From the NCBI GenBank assembly GCA_034336665.1, contig CM067568.1, positions 36,250,770-36,314,769 on the forward strand: 64,000 nucleotides of DNA. The letters are read 5' to 3'. A model generated the notes under the pieces. The model was not told the origin of the DNA and made no database searches. It worked only from the letters and a program-made list of their open reading frames with translations. Below are positions 54,314 to 63,715 of this stretch, one piece after another (within the stretch, counting starts at the first letter, position 1; each line of letters begins with the position of its first letter). The DNA comes from Luscinia megarhynchos. Lineage: Eukaryota > Chordata > Aves > Passeriformes > Turdidae. Made by a program: the position numbers and the translations under genes.

Positions 54314-54900
54314 TGTGGTTCTTGACCCTGGCTGGACACCAGGCACCCACCAAAGCTGCTCTCACTCCCCTCTGCAAATGGACAGGGGAAACATAGAAGA
54401 AGGTCCACGAGTTAAGTACTGGGAGAGCTCACTCACCGAATACCATCATGGGCAAAACACTCAACATGGGGATATTAACTGAATTTATTACTTACAAAAT
54501 CAGAGCAGGATAATGAGAAGTACAATAAAACTTTAAAACACTTTCCCCTAACTCTCCCTCCTTCTTGGGCTCTACTTCCTCCCCCACCAGAAGTGCAGGG
54601 AGACAGGAAACGGGGGTTATGATCAGTTCATAACCCACTATTCCTGCCACTGCTCCAGAAGTCCTTCCCCTCCTCCAGTGTGGGGTACCTCCCACAACAG
54701 ACAGTACTCCACTAGCTTCTCCATCATGAGTCCATCCCACAGGCAACAGTTCTTCCCAAACTGTTCCTATGTGGCTCATTTTTCCAGAGTGCAGTCCTTG
54801 AGGCACAGCCTGCTCCCAACATGGGTCTGCCATGGGGTCACAAGTTCTATCAGAACACCTGCTCTAGTGTGGGCTCTTCTTGCCAGGGGTTCGGAGGTCC
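54314..54900 (-). mobile_element. Truncated LTR insertion 2, antisense, inside the outer LTR
   Basis: Read on the plus strand this block starts TGTGGTTCTTGACCCTGGCTG, followed by GGACACCAGGCACCCACCAA and CACTCACCGAATACCATCATG; this pattern belongs to another common avian LTR family in reverse orientation. It stops at about 54900, where the outer LTR tail resumes, so the far end of the inserted LTR is missing. The edges are approximate because no clean target duplication was found. Confidence 0.6.
54667..54900. repeat. Degenerate ~35-40-bp tandem repeat within LTR insertion 2
   Basis: About six diverged copies of a unit like CTGCTCYAGTGTGGG...CCCACGGG...CAGTYCT occur in a row (near 54675, 54718, 54757, 54794, 54829 and 54862 by eye). 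Internal arrays of this type are a normal part of this LTR family. Confidence 0.5.
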
Positions 54901-55089
54901 AAATTTTCCTCCCCACTGAGGGAGGGGTTGAGGGGAGTGGGCAAGCAGTTGCGTGGCCTAGTTGCCAGCTGAGGTAAAACCCCAACACAGACCACATGTG
55001 CAAATCTACCAAGAACAGCCTAATGGCATCAAACATTCTGACTGAATGTTGTTTATCCCTTGCTATAAATATAACCAGTGCAGCTATGG

Positions 55090-55448
55090 AAAATCAGTTA
55101 CTATGAAGTATTTATTCCAAGAAGCTGTTCTAATACACACTGAGATAATGAATGGATAGTATATATACAGGGAATTATCATAATATACAGATCTTACATG
55201 GTATTTACAAAATATTCAACCCCCAATAATACAACCGCCTGATGGTGGGAAAGAATATTGCTCTCCTGTACATGCAGTTAACTGTATGTCTTTTATAAAA
55301 TTTGCAAGAAGTCCAACCATTATAAAGTTCTCAGATGAAAATGTACATTTCTAAGACCACATTTTAAAAAACAAGAGTGTGTCTGCATTTCTAACACTTC
55401 CCATGCTCTTAAAAACAGCACAGGATTTTTTCCCTCTGCATTTGCACA
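55090..55448 (-). other. EAPP: EAPP 3' untranslated region and probable end
   Basis: The region after the EAPP stop is unique AT-rich sequence. An AATAAA on the minus strand at 55116-55111 would place cleavage near 55,090, giving a UTR of about 350 bases. The end lies about 100 bases before the LTR mosaic at 54987. Other AU-rich signals could serve, so the end is a prediction. Confidence 0.5.
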
Positions 55449-55722
55449 TTAGGAATGGCTGGCCAGAACATTGAAGAAGTGAAAAACTTCATCTTTATCC
55501 ATTACTGCTACTTCAGTTGAGCATTCAGTACATAATACTGGATGATATATTTCTTCTTCTTCTTCTTCTTCTTGATTTGACTGTACAGAGCCAATTTCTT
55601 TGCTGAGCTTCATTTTCTTACCTCTTCTCTTTACCTTCTTTCTGTATTTCAGTATTTCCTCTTTGTTAACAACGCAGTTCATCACAAACATTGCTCTGTA
55701 CTGTGTCTTGTAAGATTCATGT
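55449..55722 (-). CDS. EAPP: EAPP coding exon 6, with stop
   Basis: The acceptor is TCTGCAG before 55722. The exon encodes HESYKTQYRAMFVMNC, a Lys/Arg-rich stretch, seven Glu, IYHPVLCTECSTEVAV and the terminal FHFFNVLASHS. TAA is at 55451-55449. Confidence 0.96.
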
Positions 55723-58700
55723 CTGCAGAGAATGGGAGAAAATGCAAGTCATACCATTCATATAACTCTGCTTCCAAGAAATCTGTTACCATCACTGAAA
55801 GTGGGATTAAAGATAGGAAGTAACAAGCCACAGGGCTGAAAGCCAAATAAATAGGAATTTTATAAACAGAAGTCACAGCTACAAAAATAATAAAAACATA
55901 GAATTGCAGCCATCTGTTGTTTTTAAAAGGCATTTTCATTTCCTTAGCATGGGTTAGCAGCACTAACTAGGCCTGCAATACAGTCAGATACAGATAAGAG
56001 TAGCAAAACACATTGCAGATTCTCACCTGAATACCTTCCTGGCACTTTTAAATATAACTACACCCAAAACTGTAACTGCTAAGACTCAAACCAAGTAAGA
56101 ATACACAATCTTTATTTTGCTTGATGCTCCTTTAAAAGGCGTTTTTAGACAAAAAATAACCTGGAATAGTTATATGCCTCTAAACATCAAATTAAAAAAT
56201 ATATAGATGGGTATCTCTAAAATCACCAATCTGCCTGAAATGCCTGTTGAGTCTGCACGATTTTTTTTTTTAATTTACCTTCTCCACTATGCTAATATTT
56301 TACCCTATTCTCCACACTGCAGGTTAAACTGATCATCAGTCTTAAAAACCAGTATCTAATCCTAAATCTGACTAACATCTACCTGCCTTCTCTTATTAGG
56401 GCCACCTTGCAAGACAGAGTTGATAAAAATCCATAGATTAAACTGAATATACTGACAATACCACTGACCAAATAAAAAAGACTCCTTATTGTTCACTGTA
56501 GTTACCTCTGGCAGTCCAGGCATAACGTTGTCATGCAAGCAGGGCAGTTCAGGACAGCATCACTATTTGGAACAGGTGCAGGTTTTGCCTGCCGCTGCTG
56601 GGGCGCTCTTCTCTGGTTACGGTACCTTCCAATCCAAGAGAGAGGAGGAAGCAGAGACAAAAAGTGCAATTACATGCCCTTGCTGTTGGTCATATCAATT
56701 CAGTGTCAAACCTTTCTTTGCATTAAAATACACCAGTTAATACTTGGCTCCTTCTGGACACCTTTTTCATAAACTCAAAGAACATAAATGAGAAGGCGAG
56801 GGCAAAACACATACCAGTATCTTTAGTTTTACAGAGTATTTTAATTTGGTGAGACAAATACATCTAGCATGAGAATTTGTGCCTAATAACCCTCTTCTCT
56901 GACAAAACAGGTATCTCAAGTGCAATCTCTTGTTCAACACATTTAAGTGGAAAAATTTTACTTCTGCTGCAACAACCATTTTTCTATTTCAACGTTCAAA
57001 AACCCCTCACTAAAGTAGCTTTGTATTGTTCCTGTTTTCTCTGAACATTTTTTTGTCTTGCTAAATTCAAAGTTTTTCAAAACCAGAAATACAGTATTTA
57101 TCAGGAACAAATATTAATCAGCAATCAAATAATCTTGCAACATTTTAATTCACAGCATAGTTGTTTAGATGAGATCTACAGAGGAAACTGGCTCAGAGAA
57201 TTTGGAAATCTTGATTTTAAAAATGTTAAAGTTTTGTGTAGCTTTGAGGACTCAATTTCCATTACATATAACAAGAATATTTTACAGGCTTGTAAGTTTC
57301 TTATGCTTTAAGTCTATATACAAAAAACAGTTTCACTAAATGGATTTCACAGCACTGGCTTTTTCTCTACATTTACCATTTTAATTTAAAATTTTCAGTC
57401 GATATTAAGCATTTTACAGTTCAAGTATTTATGGTTGCTTACCCTCTCCTCTGTGAGTCTACCCACTCTTGGTCCCTATTGTCTTCTTCTGGGTCATACA
57501 GGAGCTCATCATTGGAGAGAATCCGACGTTGTTGATGTCTTCTGCTTTTCCGGACATCCTGTGTAGCTGGAAAAATTTGTGCAAGAATGTGTTACATCCA
57601 TCAGACACAAGTTATCAAAATACACAATTTCCAATTTTCATTTTCCATCCTTGCTATTAATCTAAACTGAAACTTAAATGCCTGGCTCATCTCTCTTCCA
57701 AGTGCATGACCCCAATGTATTGCATTGGGATAGATCATAAAATTGCAGGAACTATACTGAGATGATACTCAAAAATGCTACCTTCAAAAACAGCCTCTTG
57801 ACCCCCCCAAGAGGATTTTACAGGATCTGAGACAGTGAGTGGTACTATTAAAGATGGCCTCCTCTTGCCTTTGCCATTTACCTATTTTATCTTCATCCTC
57901 TGAATCAGAATCAAAGTAAATGTCATCATAGTATTTTGAAGTGCTGGCAGATCCAGTCAGCCCAGTACTTGAGGAAGTACCTACAGATGAAATTAGAAGT
58001 GGTAAGAACACCTCACTAAAAGGTGTATAAAACCCAGAGTATATAGCCCAAAACAAACAAACAAACAAACAAACAAACAAACAAACAAAAAGTATATAGC
58101 CCAGAACAAACCTTTACTTTCAAGTTATTCTGTCCAAAGTGCTCTGTTCTACCTGGGTGTGTTAAGTAACAGCTCTCCCAGTTTATTCCCACACCCTTAT
58201 CATTCACATCACTTGTGTTACTTCATTTACAGGCATTCTCAGAGCAGAGCTGCTCCCTTCTCCCTCGAAGATGAACCTCAGATACCATTTGAGGGAAAGT
58301 TTCTCTCAACACTCCCTTTAGACAAAGAGGTCATCACATCAAATATGCTTGTCTCTGCCCCACTTAGTACTCATAAGACATCTTAAGTCATGTGAAAGAA
58401 ATACAGGTGTGGCACACTTTCACAAACTTTGATTACAATAAAATTCATTAAAATAAGTCCCCCAAAATTTCAGGGCCATAGAAGTTCAAAAAACACCTTG
58501 ATGAACTGCCAAGCAGTCACAGCCACTCTGCACCAAAATTCTCATTCTGTGCTCTACGGATGTGGTGATGTAAATATTGCCACATATTCTTAACGATGCA
58601 ACCAAAAGCTAAAGATGATTTGGCCACTAACACATCATGATTTCATATGCAAGCAGATGTTAAGCGTGGTTTACCCATTTCGGGTGATTTCCATGTGCCT

Positions 58701-59398
58701 TCCATAGTCTTCATGGTGGTGTTCAGTTCTGCTTCCATCTCCTTTTGGAACTCATCATCACTGGAAGACTCGCTCTCGCCAGTCAGGCACTCCCGTATCA
58801 GCTTCCGCTTCTGGTCAGGAGTGCCGTGTAGGAGCACATCCACCTCATCCTCTGAGCTACGAACATTTAAGTGGCACACACTTAATTATTACAAATAGGC
58901 TAAAAGGTGGACATAGTCACTTGAAGAACGAACGTCTGAATTGTGGGGGCGCACTGTAAAGCACTTACTCCTATAAACATAGGGCAGTTTACTGAACACT
59001 TTATTAAGTTAGGGGTATTAAAACTCTCGTTTAAACGCAAAGGAGCCTCAGCCGACTGCGTGCGGCCTGCCACAAGGCCCCTACAGCTCTCGCTGCGCGC
59101 AGGGAGCTGTATCAATGGAGAATTATAAACACGCCGGTTTCGATCTCCGCGGGTGATGAGAGGCCGATGCTCCTGCACTCCGCGGGCAGCCCGGGGTCGG
59201 CACCCAGCGCCGTGCGAGACCCCCGGCGCTCAGCGCTCGGCACCGCCAAGGGCCAGCACACGCCAGGCGGGGAGCGGGGCCCGCCGCCGGCCCGAGCCCA
59301 CCCCCGGCCGGCAGCTCCAGGCACCTGCTGAGCGCTCGCTCCTCGTCGCTGGGCTCCTCCACCACGTACGGATCGTCCTCCTCCCGCAGGCAGCTCAT
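55449..59398 (-). CDS. EAPP: E2F-associated phosphoprotein, complete, 6 coding exons
   Basis: Coding parts are complement(join(55449..55722, 56506..56625, 57443..57566, 57882..57980, 58675..58856, 59325..59398)), 873 bases, 290 residues; human EAPP is 285. EAPP is a nuclear phosphoprotein that binds activating E2Fs and modulates E2F-driven transcription and the cell cycle. The N-terminal half is acidic (DPYVVEEPSDEE at 9-20; SSSEDEVDVLLHGTPDQKRK from 24; YYDDIYFDSDSEDED near 101-115), followed by a basic patch and a SNDELLYDPEEDNRDQEWVD block. The C-terminal Eapp domain has the Cys pairs CPAC (187-190), CLDC (195-198) and CTEC (264-267) and ends VFHFFNVLASHS. All five junctions keep frame with GT/AG borders. 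A seven-glutamate run (251-257) sits in the final exon. Identification is very secure; the hand-placed exon borders are slightly less so. Confidence 0.97.
55551..55571 (-). repeat. EAPP: Coding (GAA)7 repeat in EAPP
   Basis: Seven GAA codons in a row encode Glu251-Glu257 in the last EAPP exon. The uniform codon use marks a trinucleotide microsatellite within coding sequence. Confidence 0.9.
56506..56625 (-). CDS. EAPP: EAPP coding exon 5
   Basis: The acceptor GGAAG lies before 56625 and is preceded by a good pyrimidine tract. The donor is AG|GTAACT. The exon encodes a Gln/Arg/Pro linker and PVPNSDAVLNCPACMTTLCL, i.e. the first two Cys pairs of the C-terminal domain. Confidence 0.94.
57443..57566 (-). 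CDS. EAPP: EAPP coding exon 4
   Basis: Frame requires the acceptor TTTCCAG before 57566. A second AG eight bases into the exon would shift the frame. The exon encodes a basic Arg/Lys/Gln-rich patch and then SNDELLYDPEEDNRDQEWVD. The donor is G|GTAAGC. Confidence 0.93.
57882..57980 (-). CDS. EAPP: EAPP coding exon 3
   Basis: The acceptor is CTGTAG and the donor G|GTAAAT. The exon encodes a Ser/Thr/Gly-rich linker and the hallmark YYDDIYFDSDSEDED block. It is 99 bases long, so skipping it would keep the reading frame. Confidence 0.94.
58038..58103 (+). repeat. (AAAC)n microsatellite with duplicated flanks
   Basis: About nine AAAC units (58051-58089) lie between two copies of AGTATATAGCCCA (58038-58050 and 58091-58103). 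It lies in EAPP intron 2. Confidence 0.9.
58675..58856 (-). CDS. EAPP: EAPP coding exon 2
   Basis: The acceptor GTAG lies just before 58856 and the donor is G|GTAAAC after 58675. The exon encodes SSEDEVDVLLHGTPDQKRK, then LIRECLTGESESSSDDEF and an acidic stretch to MKTMEG, matching the conserved N-terminal half of EAPP. Confidence 0.95.
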
Positions 59399-59540
59399 GG
59401 CGGCACCGCTGCCGCAGCCAGGCCGGGCCCCGCCCCTTCCGGCGCCTTCCGGCGGCCCCGCCCCGCCCCGCCCCCGCCCCGCCGCGGAGAGGCGCCCCGC
59501 CCCGCCGCCTCCCGGCCGACCCGTCCTCTGCCTTTTCTCC
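59035..59540. promoter_or_regulatory. EAPP: CpG island and core promoter of EAPP
   Basis: Dense CpG sequence covers exon 1, part of intron 1 and the upstream DNA. Just upstream of the ATG (minus strand) are two CCGGAAG ETS-type sites ten bases apart (59442-59436 and 59452-59446), then a row of GGGGCGGGG boxes (about 59456-59495). This GC-box/ETS layout is typical of TATA-less housekeeping promoters. The transcription start is not determined. Confidence 0.85.
59325..59398 (-). CDS. EAPP: EAPP coding exon 1
   Basis: ATG at 59398-59396 encodes 24 residues beginning MSCLREEDDPYVVEEPSDEE, plus two bases of a Ser codon. The donor is CAG|GTGCCT. The first seven residues differ from human EAPP, while the acidic EEPSDEE block is shared. 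Confidence 0.94.
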
Positions 59541-59619
59541 TTCTCTCTTCGGGTCACGTTTTAAGCACTTTTTTTCCAGTTACCGAGACAGAGTTGGAGC
59601 TTTAAGAGACACACCCAAT

Positions 59620-61387
59620 ACCAAGAGGCTTGGAAAAAATTTAATGAGCTAGTAACACTCAACAGCGAGGACTAATCTAAAAACTGTTCCCACATCCTAC
59701 TTAAAATATTTACAATATTGTTAACGATATATACATTGTCATCGTTGTCCCTTGTAGTCTATTTATAGATGAGTTCCTTAGGAATTATACCTGTTATATC
59801 TAGAAGATGAACAGCACAGTATTAGTGCAGTAGGCATTGCTGGGAATACTCTCTGTACTAGGTAAATTGCCAAAACCCACTGGACACTGGTCATCGAAGC
59901 CTGAGGTGATGGGTACATGAATCAAAGCACAATGCAAACTTCTCTGCCTTTGCAATGTTTTGATGTGCAAGGCAGTAGGGTAAGTATACTACCCTGTGCA
60001 ATTAATCCGATCTGAGAAAAACAAACCGCACGCCTCTGTGCGGCAGTACAGGGCATCTGTAATCACACATTGACTTACACTGATCTGCATTTCCAACCAT
60101 ACCATTCACCCAAACTTCTCCACTGAAGGCCTGCAAACAGCATATATTGCTTACAAAGCAGCAATCCCACTGTGAAGAGCAGTTCATCAAGTAAAGCCTA
60201 ATTTCATGACATCGTGGAATTACACAACATAGCAGCACCTCTTGGAAAAGGGTCCTAGTTCAAGGAAGGGAGACCAATCAATACAACTAACAATACTGGA
60301 TTCATGGCTCCAAGTCTTATTTCCAGTTAGCAGAATGAGATTTTTTTCACACATTCCGTTATAGGGGTACCTTCACTTTTTTCCTGAAGCAAAACATTTT
60401 ATCTGTATCACAGTGGGGCAGTATTACTTTTCACTGATATTTTATGCACCTTCTGAACTCCCTTCTGCTACTTTATTTCCCCTTTCTCAGAAGAAACCCA
60501 GGAAGTTCTCTCAAACCTATTTCTGCCAAAGAAATTGCAGAGTCAGCCACCAAGCTCAAAACAATTTAAGTACACTGGATAGGAAAGTCACAGACAAACA
60601 GATAAAACCTGAGAATGCAAGTGAAAAAGTACTGGGCGAGTAGTGTCAGACCAATCCAATACGTAGCCAATGGTTTTTACATGATGAATAGAGAAAAAAA
60701 CAAATTAATCTAATTTACTAGAAAATACTAAGCTTATAGATGATACAGTGTCTGCATAATTTTAGAAAAATCACTGATTTCATGGTTTATTTTACAATAA
60801 TTGGATTAGTCTACAAGTTAAGGCAAACATACTAATGCATCTGCTTTTCTTTTTAAATCATAGTTATAAAGGTTACACAAAGTTCTCCAAAATTTCTAAG
60901 AAATGTTCACAATTGAAAAAAAGATAAGTTTTTTGATATAAGTACATGGAAAAAAACCTAAGTGTATACAATGCCATTATAGTAACAATATTCAAATATC
61001 TAATGGTAATATTTAGGCCATTTGAACAATGTGCTTCAAATGGTGATCTTCAGAAATTACTTACAAAGGTAAATAAGATTGAAGCCGTATCATAGTATTC
61101 ATAACATGAACATTATTATATTGGCTATTTTCACAAAACCCGAGCATTTGGTTTCTGAACAATGAAAGCATATAATGATTAAATAAACATGAATATGTAT
61201 GTGTAACAAGTATGCTGTTCATATAGTCTGGAGCTACTTTCAGGTGTTTAATTCTTTTGAAAGAAGAAGCTTGTTTATGTGCACTTTGTCAGATGTTTTC
61301 TCCAGGGAACTGTAAATGCCTATTTAAAGTCATGGAAACAAAATCCAGAGGAGGGCAGCCCTTGTTAGTGGGAGGACGGAACGTAGC
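59620..61387 (-). other. SNX6: Probable SNX6 3' untranslated region
   Basis: About 1.75 kb of unique AT-rich sequence follows the SNX6 stop. ATTAAA reads on the minus strand at 59645-59640, followed by a GU-rich stretch (TTGGTATTGGGTGTGTC, about 59626-59610), a good cleavage context. Alternative AATAAA signals at 60791-60786 and 60477-60472 would give shorter UTRs. The inferred end is about 225 bases from the EAPP ATG. Confidence 0.55.
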
Positions 61388-61441
61388 TTATGTGTCACCA
61401 TTTAACACTGCCAGGCAGCTCTGCAGAAGCTGTAAGTTACC
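61388..61441 (-). CDS. SNX6: Sorting nexin 6, last coding exon only (partial gene)
   Basis: The acceptor TTTTTACAG precedes 61441. The exon encodes GNLQLLQSCLAVLNGDT and then TAA (61390-61388). This is the C-terminus of SNX6; human ends GNLQLLQNCLAVLNGDT, so the one difference is Ser for Asn. SNX6 is a cytosolic PX-BAR protein that pairs with SNX1/SNX2 on endosomes for retrograde sorting and contacts dynactin. The 17 residues here are the tail of the last BAR-domain helix region. The preceding exon was searched for up to position 64000 and was not found, so the rest of the gene lies beyond the right edge. The neighbouring EAPP supports the call by synteny. Confidence 0.93.
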   Translation of the reverse strand, partial: GNLQLLQSCLAVLNGDT

Positions 61442-63186
61442 CTGTAAAAATAAAGAAAAGTATCACCACATTTGTCTTCTTTCTTTTAAGCTTGTGACAG
61501 AACAATATTTTTTAAATAGCAATGACACCACTAAAGAAGAAGAGACAGGTTTTAAAACTTACAGAAAAATATGTGTAACTTTTGTATTAAAAGTTTTTTT
61601 GAATGTAGGAATATAGTGTCATGGATATAATAAACAGAGCCAATTTAGGATTCCAAAACAAGCACTTAATACCCTCTCATGTTTCTTCCTAGAGGTCTGG
61701 TCTGGCTACAGAAACTATTCATTGCAGAGCACTCTCTCAGCAATTAAATTCACAGTTGCAAAGTTTAAAATATTTTATATAGCAGGACCACTGCTGTCTC
61801 TAGAATGAGATTCCCAAAGTACAAATATTCACATGTTACACTGAATACAGTATTTATCAACAAATATTTAAAAATTCATACACTTGGGATCTCCTTGTTT
61901 ATAGCAGACAGCTTTGTTCAAGGAGGAGGCCTTGGTAGACTGATTTACATGCTTAGCCAGGTGATTTAGCCATCAAACTGAGTTTACCCATTACAGCTGA
62001 AGCTACAGAAGTGATTACCAGAACATTAACTCATTTTAACTCTAAGCCAAGCTCTGGCCTTCTTTCCAAATAGAGTTTTTAATCTTACATAAAGCATTCT
62101 GGCTCTTCCATAAAAATATACAAACTGATTTTCAGGTATCTGAATGAATTTAGAGAACTGATACCCTTGTGAATTAAGCAAATGTGATTGACAAGCCAGA
62201 ATTTACTTTGCAGGAAAAATACCCCAGCAAAACAACCCAGTATTCATATGTGCATTCATTTATGCTTACATCACTTTAAACTACTAGTTATTCACCATTA
62301 AATACCTGTATTACATTTGTTCCAAAATCTAAAATTGCTATGTAAGTAAAAAATATTGGGCTGTTGACTGTGTTAAGTGTAATTCCTATCAAGTTCAGAT
62401 AAAATGCAGGAACAATACCTGATTGCCCAGTTATGAACATGGAAGAAACTGCTGACTTCCAAAAAAAATTTTTGGATCAAAAAATAAACAAATAAAGAAA
62501 ACTTCAGACACACAAAAACATGTAAATATCTGTGACTTGCATCCCTTTCATAAACAGTCCACGGAAGTCATTAAGAATTTATAATTACTTTTTCAGTTAA
62601 AAGCACACCAAGTGACTTGTGATAGATAAGCACAACGTTCATCTCTCAGCCCCAAAAGGTCAATCATAATTCTATGCCTCCTTCAGGTTCTTATAATCCA
62701 GATTAAGCAATTAACTGATTTAAAGGCTTGAAAGCAGATTCCCAGTTATACCTACTAAATCCTGCTCAGTCTTATCCAGAAGGCAGCAATTTCAGATACA
62801 GCTTCAACAGCTTTTTTGTCTATACTGGCAGAGGACAGTCACAAGCTACGTTTTAGAAGGCTTGTAATTCGGTGTTCTATACAAGCAAGATACATGGGGA
62901 CTTGGTGGCCCCTCTTTGTGATGTACAGGATTCATAAATTTAAGGTGTCTGTAACTGAAAAACTGATTTTTGACTGTAATGAACTAATGAATTGAAAGGA
63001 ATACTTCAGTCTGAAGTCTTCAGTCTTCAAATGGAATTCAATCTGAAGTACACTTATGAACTGCACACATTACCTATAACTAAAATGTGACAATCTTTTG
63101 GCCATCTTATTACAGAAGCATGAAGTATATTTGTAATTTACAAACTATCATGTAGCACACTTTAAAAAAAAAGTTGCCAAGACATC

Positions 63187-63715
63187 TGAGCTGCTTTTGG
63201 CTACGGTACAGTTAATTTTCTTCTCAGTGGTTAATATGGGGATGTGTTTTGGATTTGTGCTGAAAATGGTGTTAATAACAAGAGATGCCATCATTATTGA
63301 AAAGCTCTCACTCATTATTGAAGAGCTCTCACTCTGCCTTTTCTGCTTCTTGTACTGGCACGCTGGTAAAGTGGCTGGGGATGCATGGGAGTTGGGAGGG
63401 GACACAGCTAGGACAGCTCACCTCAAGTGACCAAAGGCATATTCCAGACCATATGACATCATGCTCAGGATATAAGGTGGGTGAAATAAGAAGGAAGAGG
63501 GGGGGCATTCAGACTGTTGTCTTCTCAAGTCACTGTCACACACGATGGGGTCCTGCTCTCCTGGAGATGGCTGAACAGAGTCTGAATAGAGTCCTTGTTT
63601 AGCTTTGCTTGTGTGCACAGCTTTTGCTTTCCCTTGTTAAACTGTCTTTTTACTCAATCCATGAGTTTTCTCACTTTTCTGAGTTTTAGTTGCCAGCTGA
63701 GGTTAAACGGTCACA
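63187..63715 (+). mobile_element. Solo LTR of an avian endogenous retrovirus, plus orientation
   Basis: The element begins TGAGCTGCTTTTGGC and ends GGTTAAACGGTCACA, with an exact 5-bp direct repeat acatc on both sides (63182-63186 and 63716-63720). It follows the songbird LTR family throughout: the GTTAATTTTCTTC segment, TTGGATTTGTGCTG, GGGAGGGGACACAGC, CCATATGACATCATGCTCAG and GAGTTTTCTCACTTTT. It is 529 bases long, flanked by no internal retroviral genes, and lies antisense to SNX6 inside its intron. A 5-bp duplication fits ERVL-type integrases. The family name needs a repeat-library search. Confidence 0.88.
63292..63333 (+). repeat. 21-bp tandem duplication inside the solo LTR
   Basis: Two adjacent 21-base units (CATTATTGAAAAGCTCTCACT and the same with one change, A to G) lie at 63292-63312 and 63313-63333. 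Confidence 0.85.

Larger units (their letters stand above)
53307..54987 (+). mobile_element. Outer LTR broken by two later insertions
   Basis: The left part (53307-53417) carries CCTGGTTTTGGCTGGCACAG and continues to GATGTTTTGATTGTTGCTAAGTA. The middle part (54095-54313) resumes with TTTAGAATAAGCCAAGGACT, the CCAAAGGAATATTCCATACC block and a TATATAAA box (54238-54245). The right part (about 54901-54987) ends GTTGCCAGCTGAGGTAAAAC and CCCAACA. Bordering sequences cagag (53302-53306) and cagac (54988-54992) look like a 5-bp target duplication with one change, which supports reading all three parts as one original LTR. No retroviral genes are present. Confidence 0.75.
55723..59324 (-). other. EAPP: EAPP introns 1-5
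   Basis: Five short introns separate the exons: 58857-59324, 57981-58674, 57567-57881, 56626-57442 and 55723-56505. The first is largely CpG island. The second holds an (AAAC)n run with duplicated flanks (58038-58103). The others are unique AT-rich DNA with nothing further recognised. Confidence 0.85.

Noticed and set aside
59123..59605. Open frames on both strands over the EAPP CpG island
   Set aside because: Same cause; only 59398-59325 is EAPP exon 1, and the rest is intron or upstream DNA.
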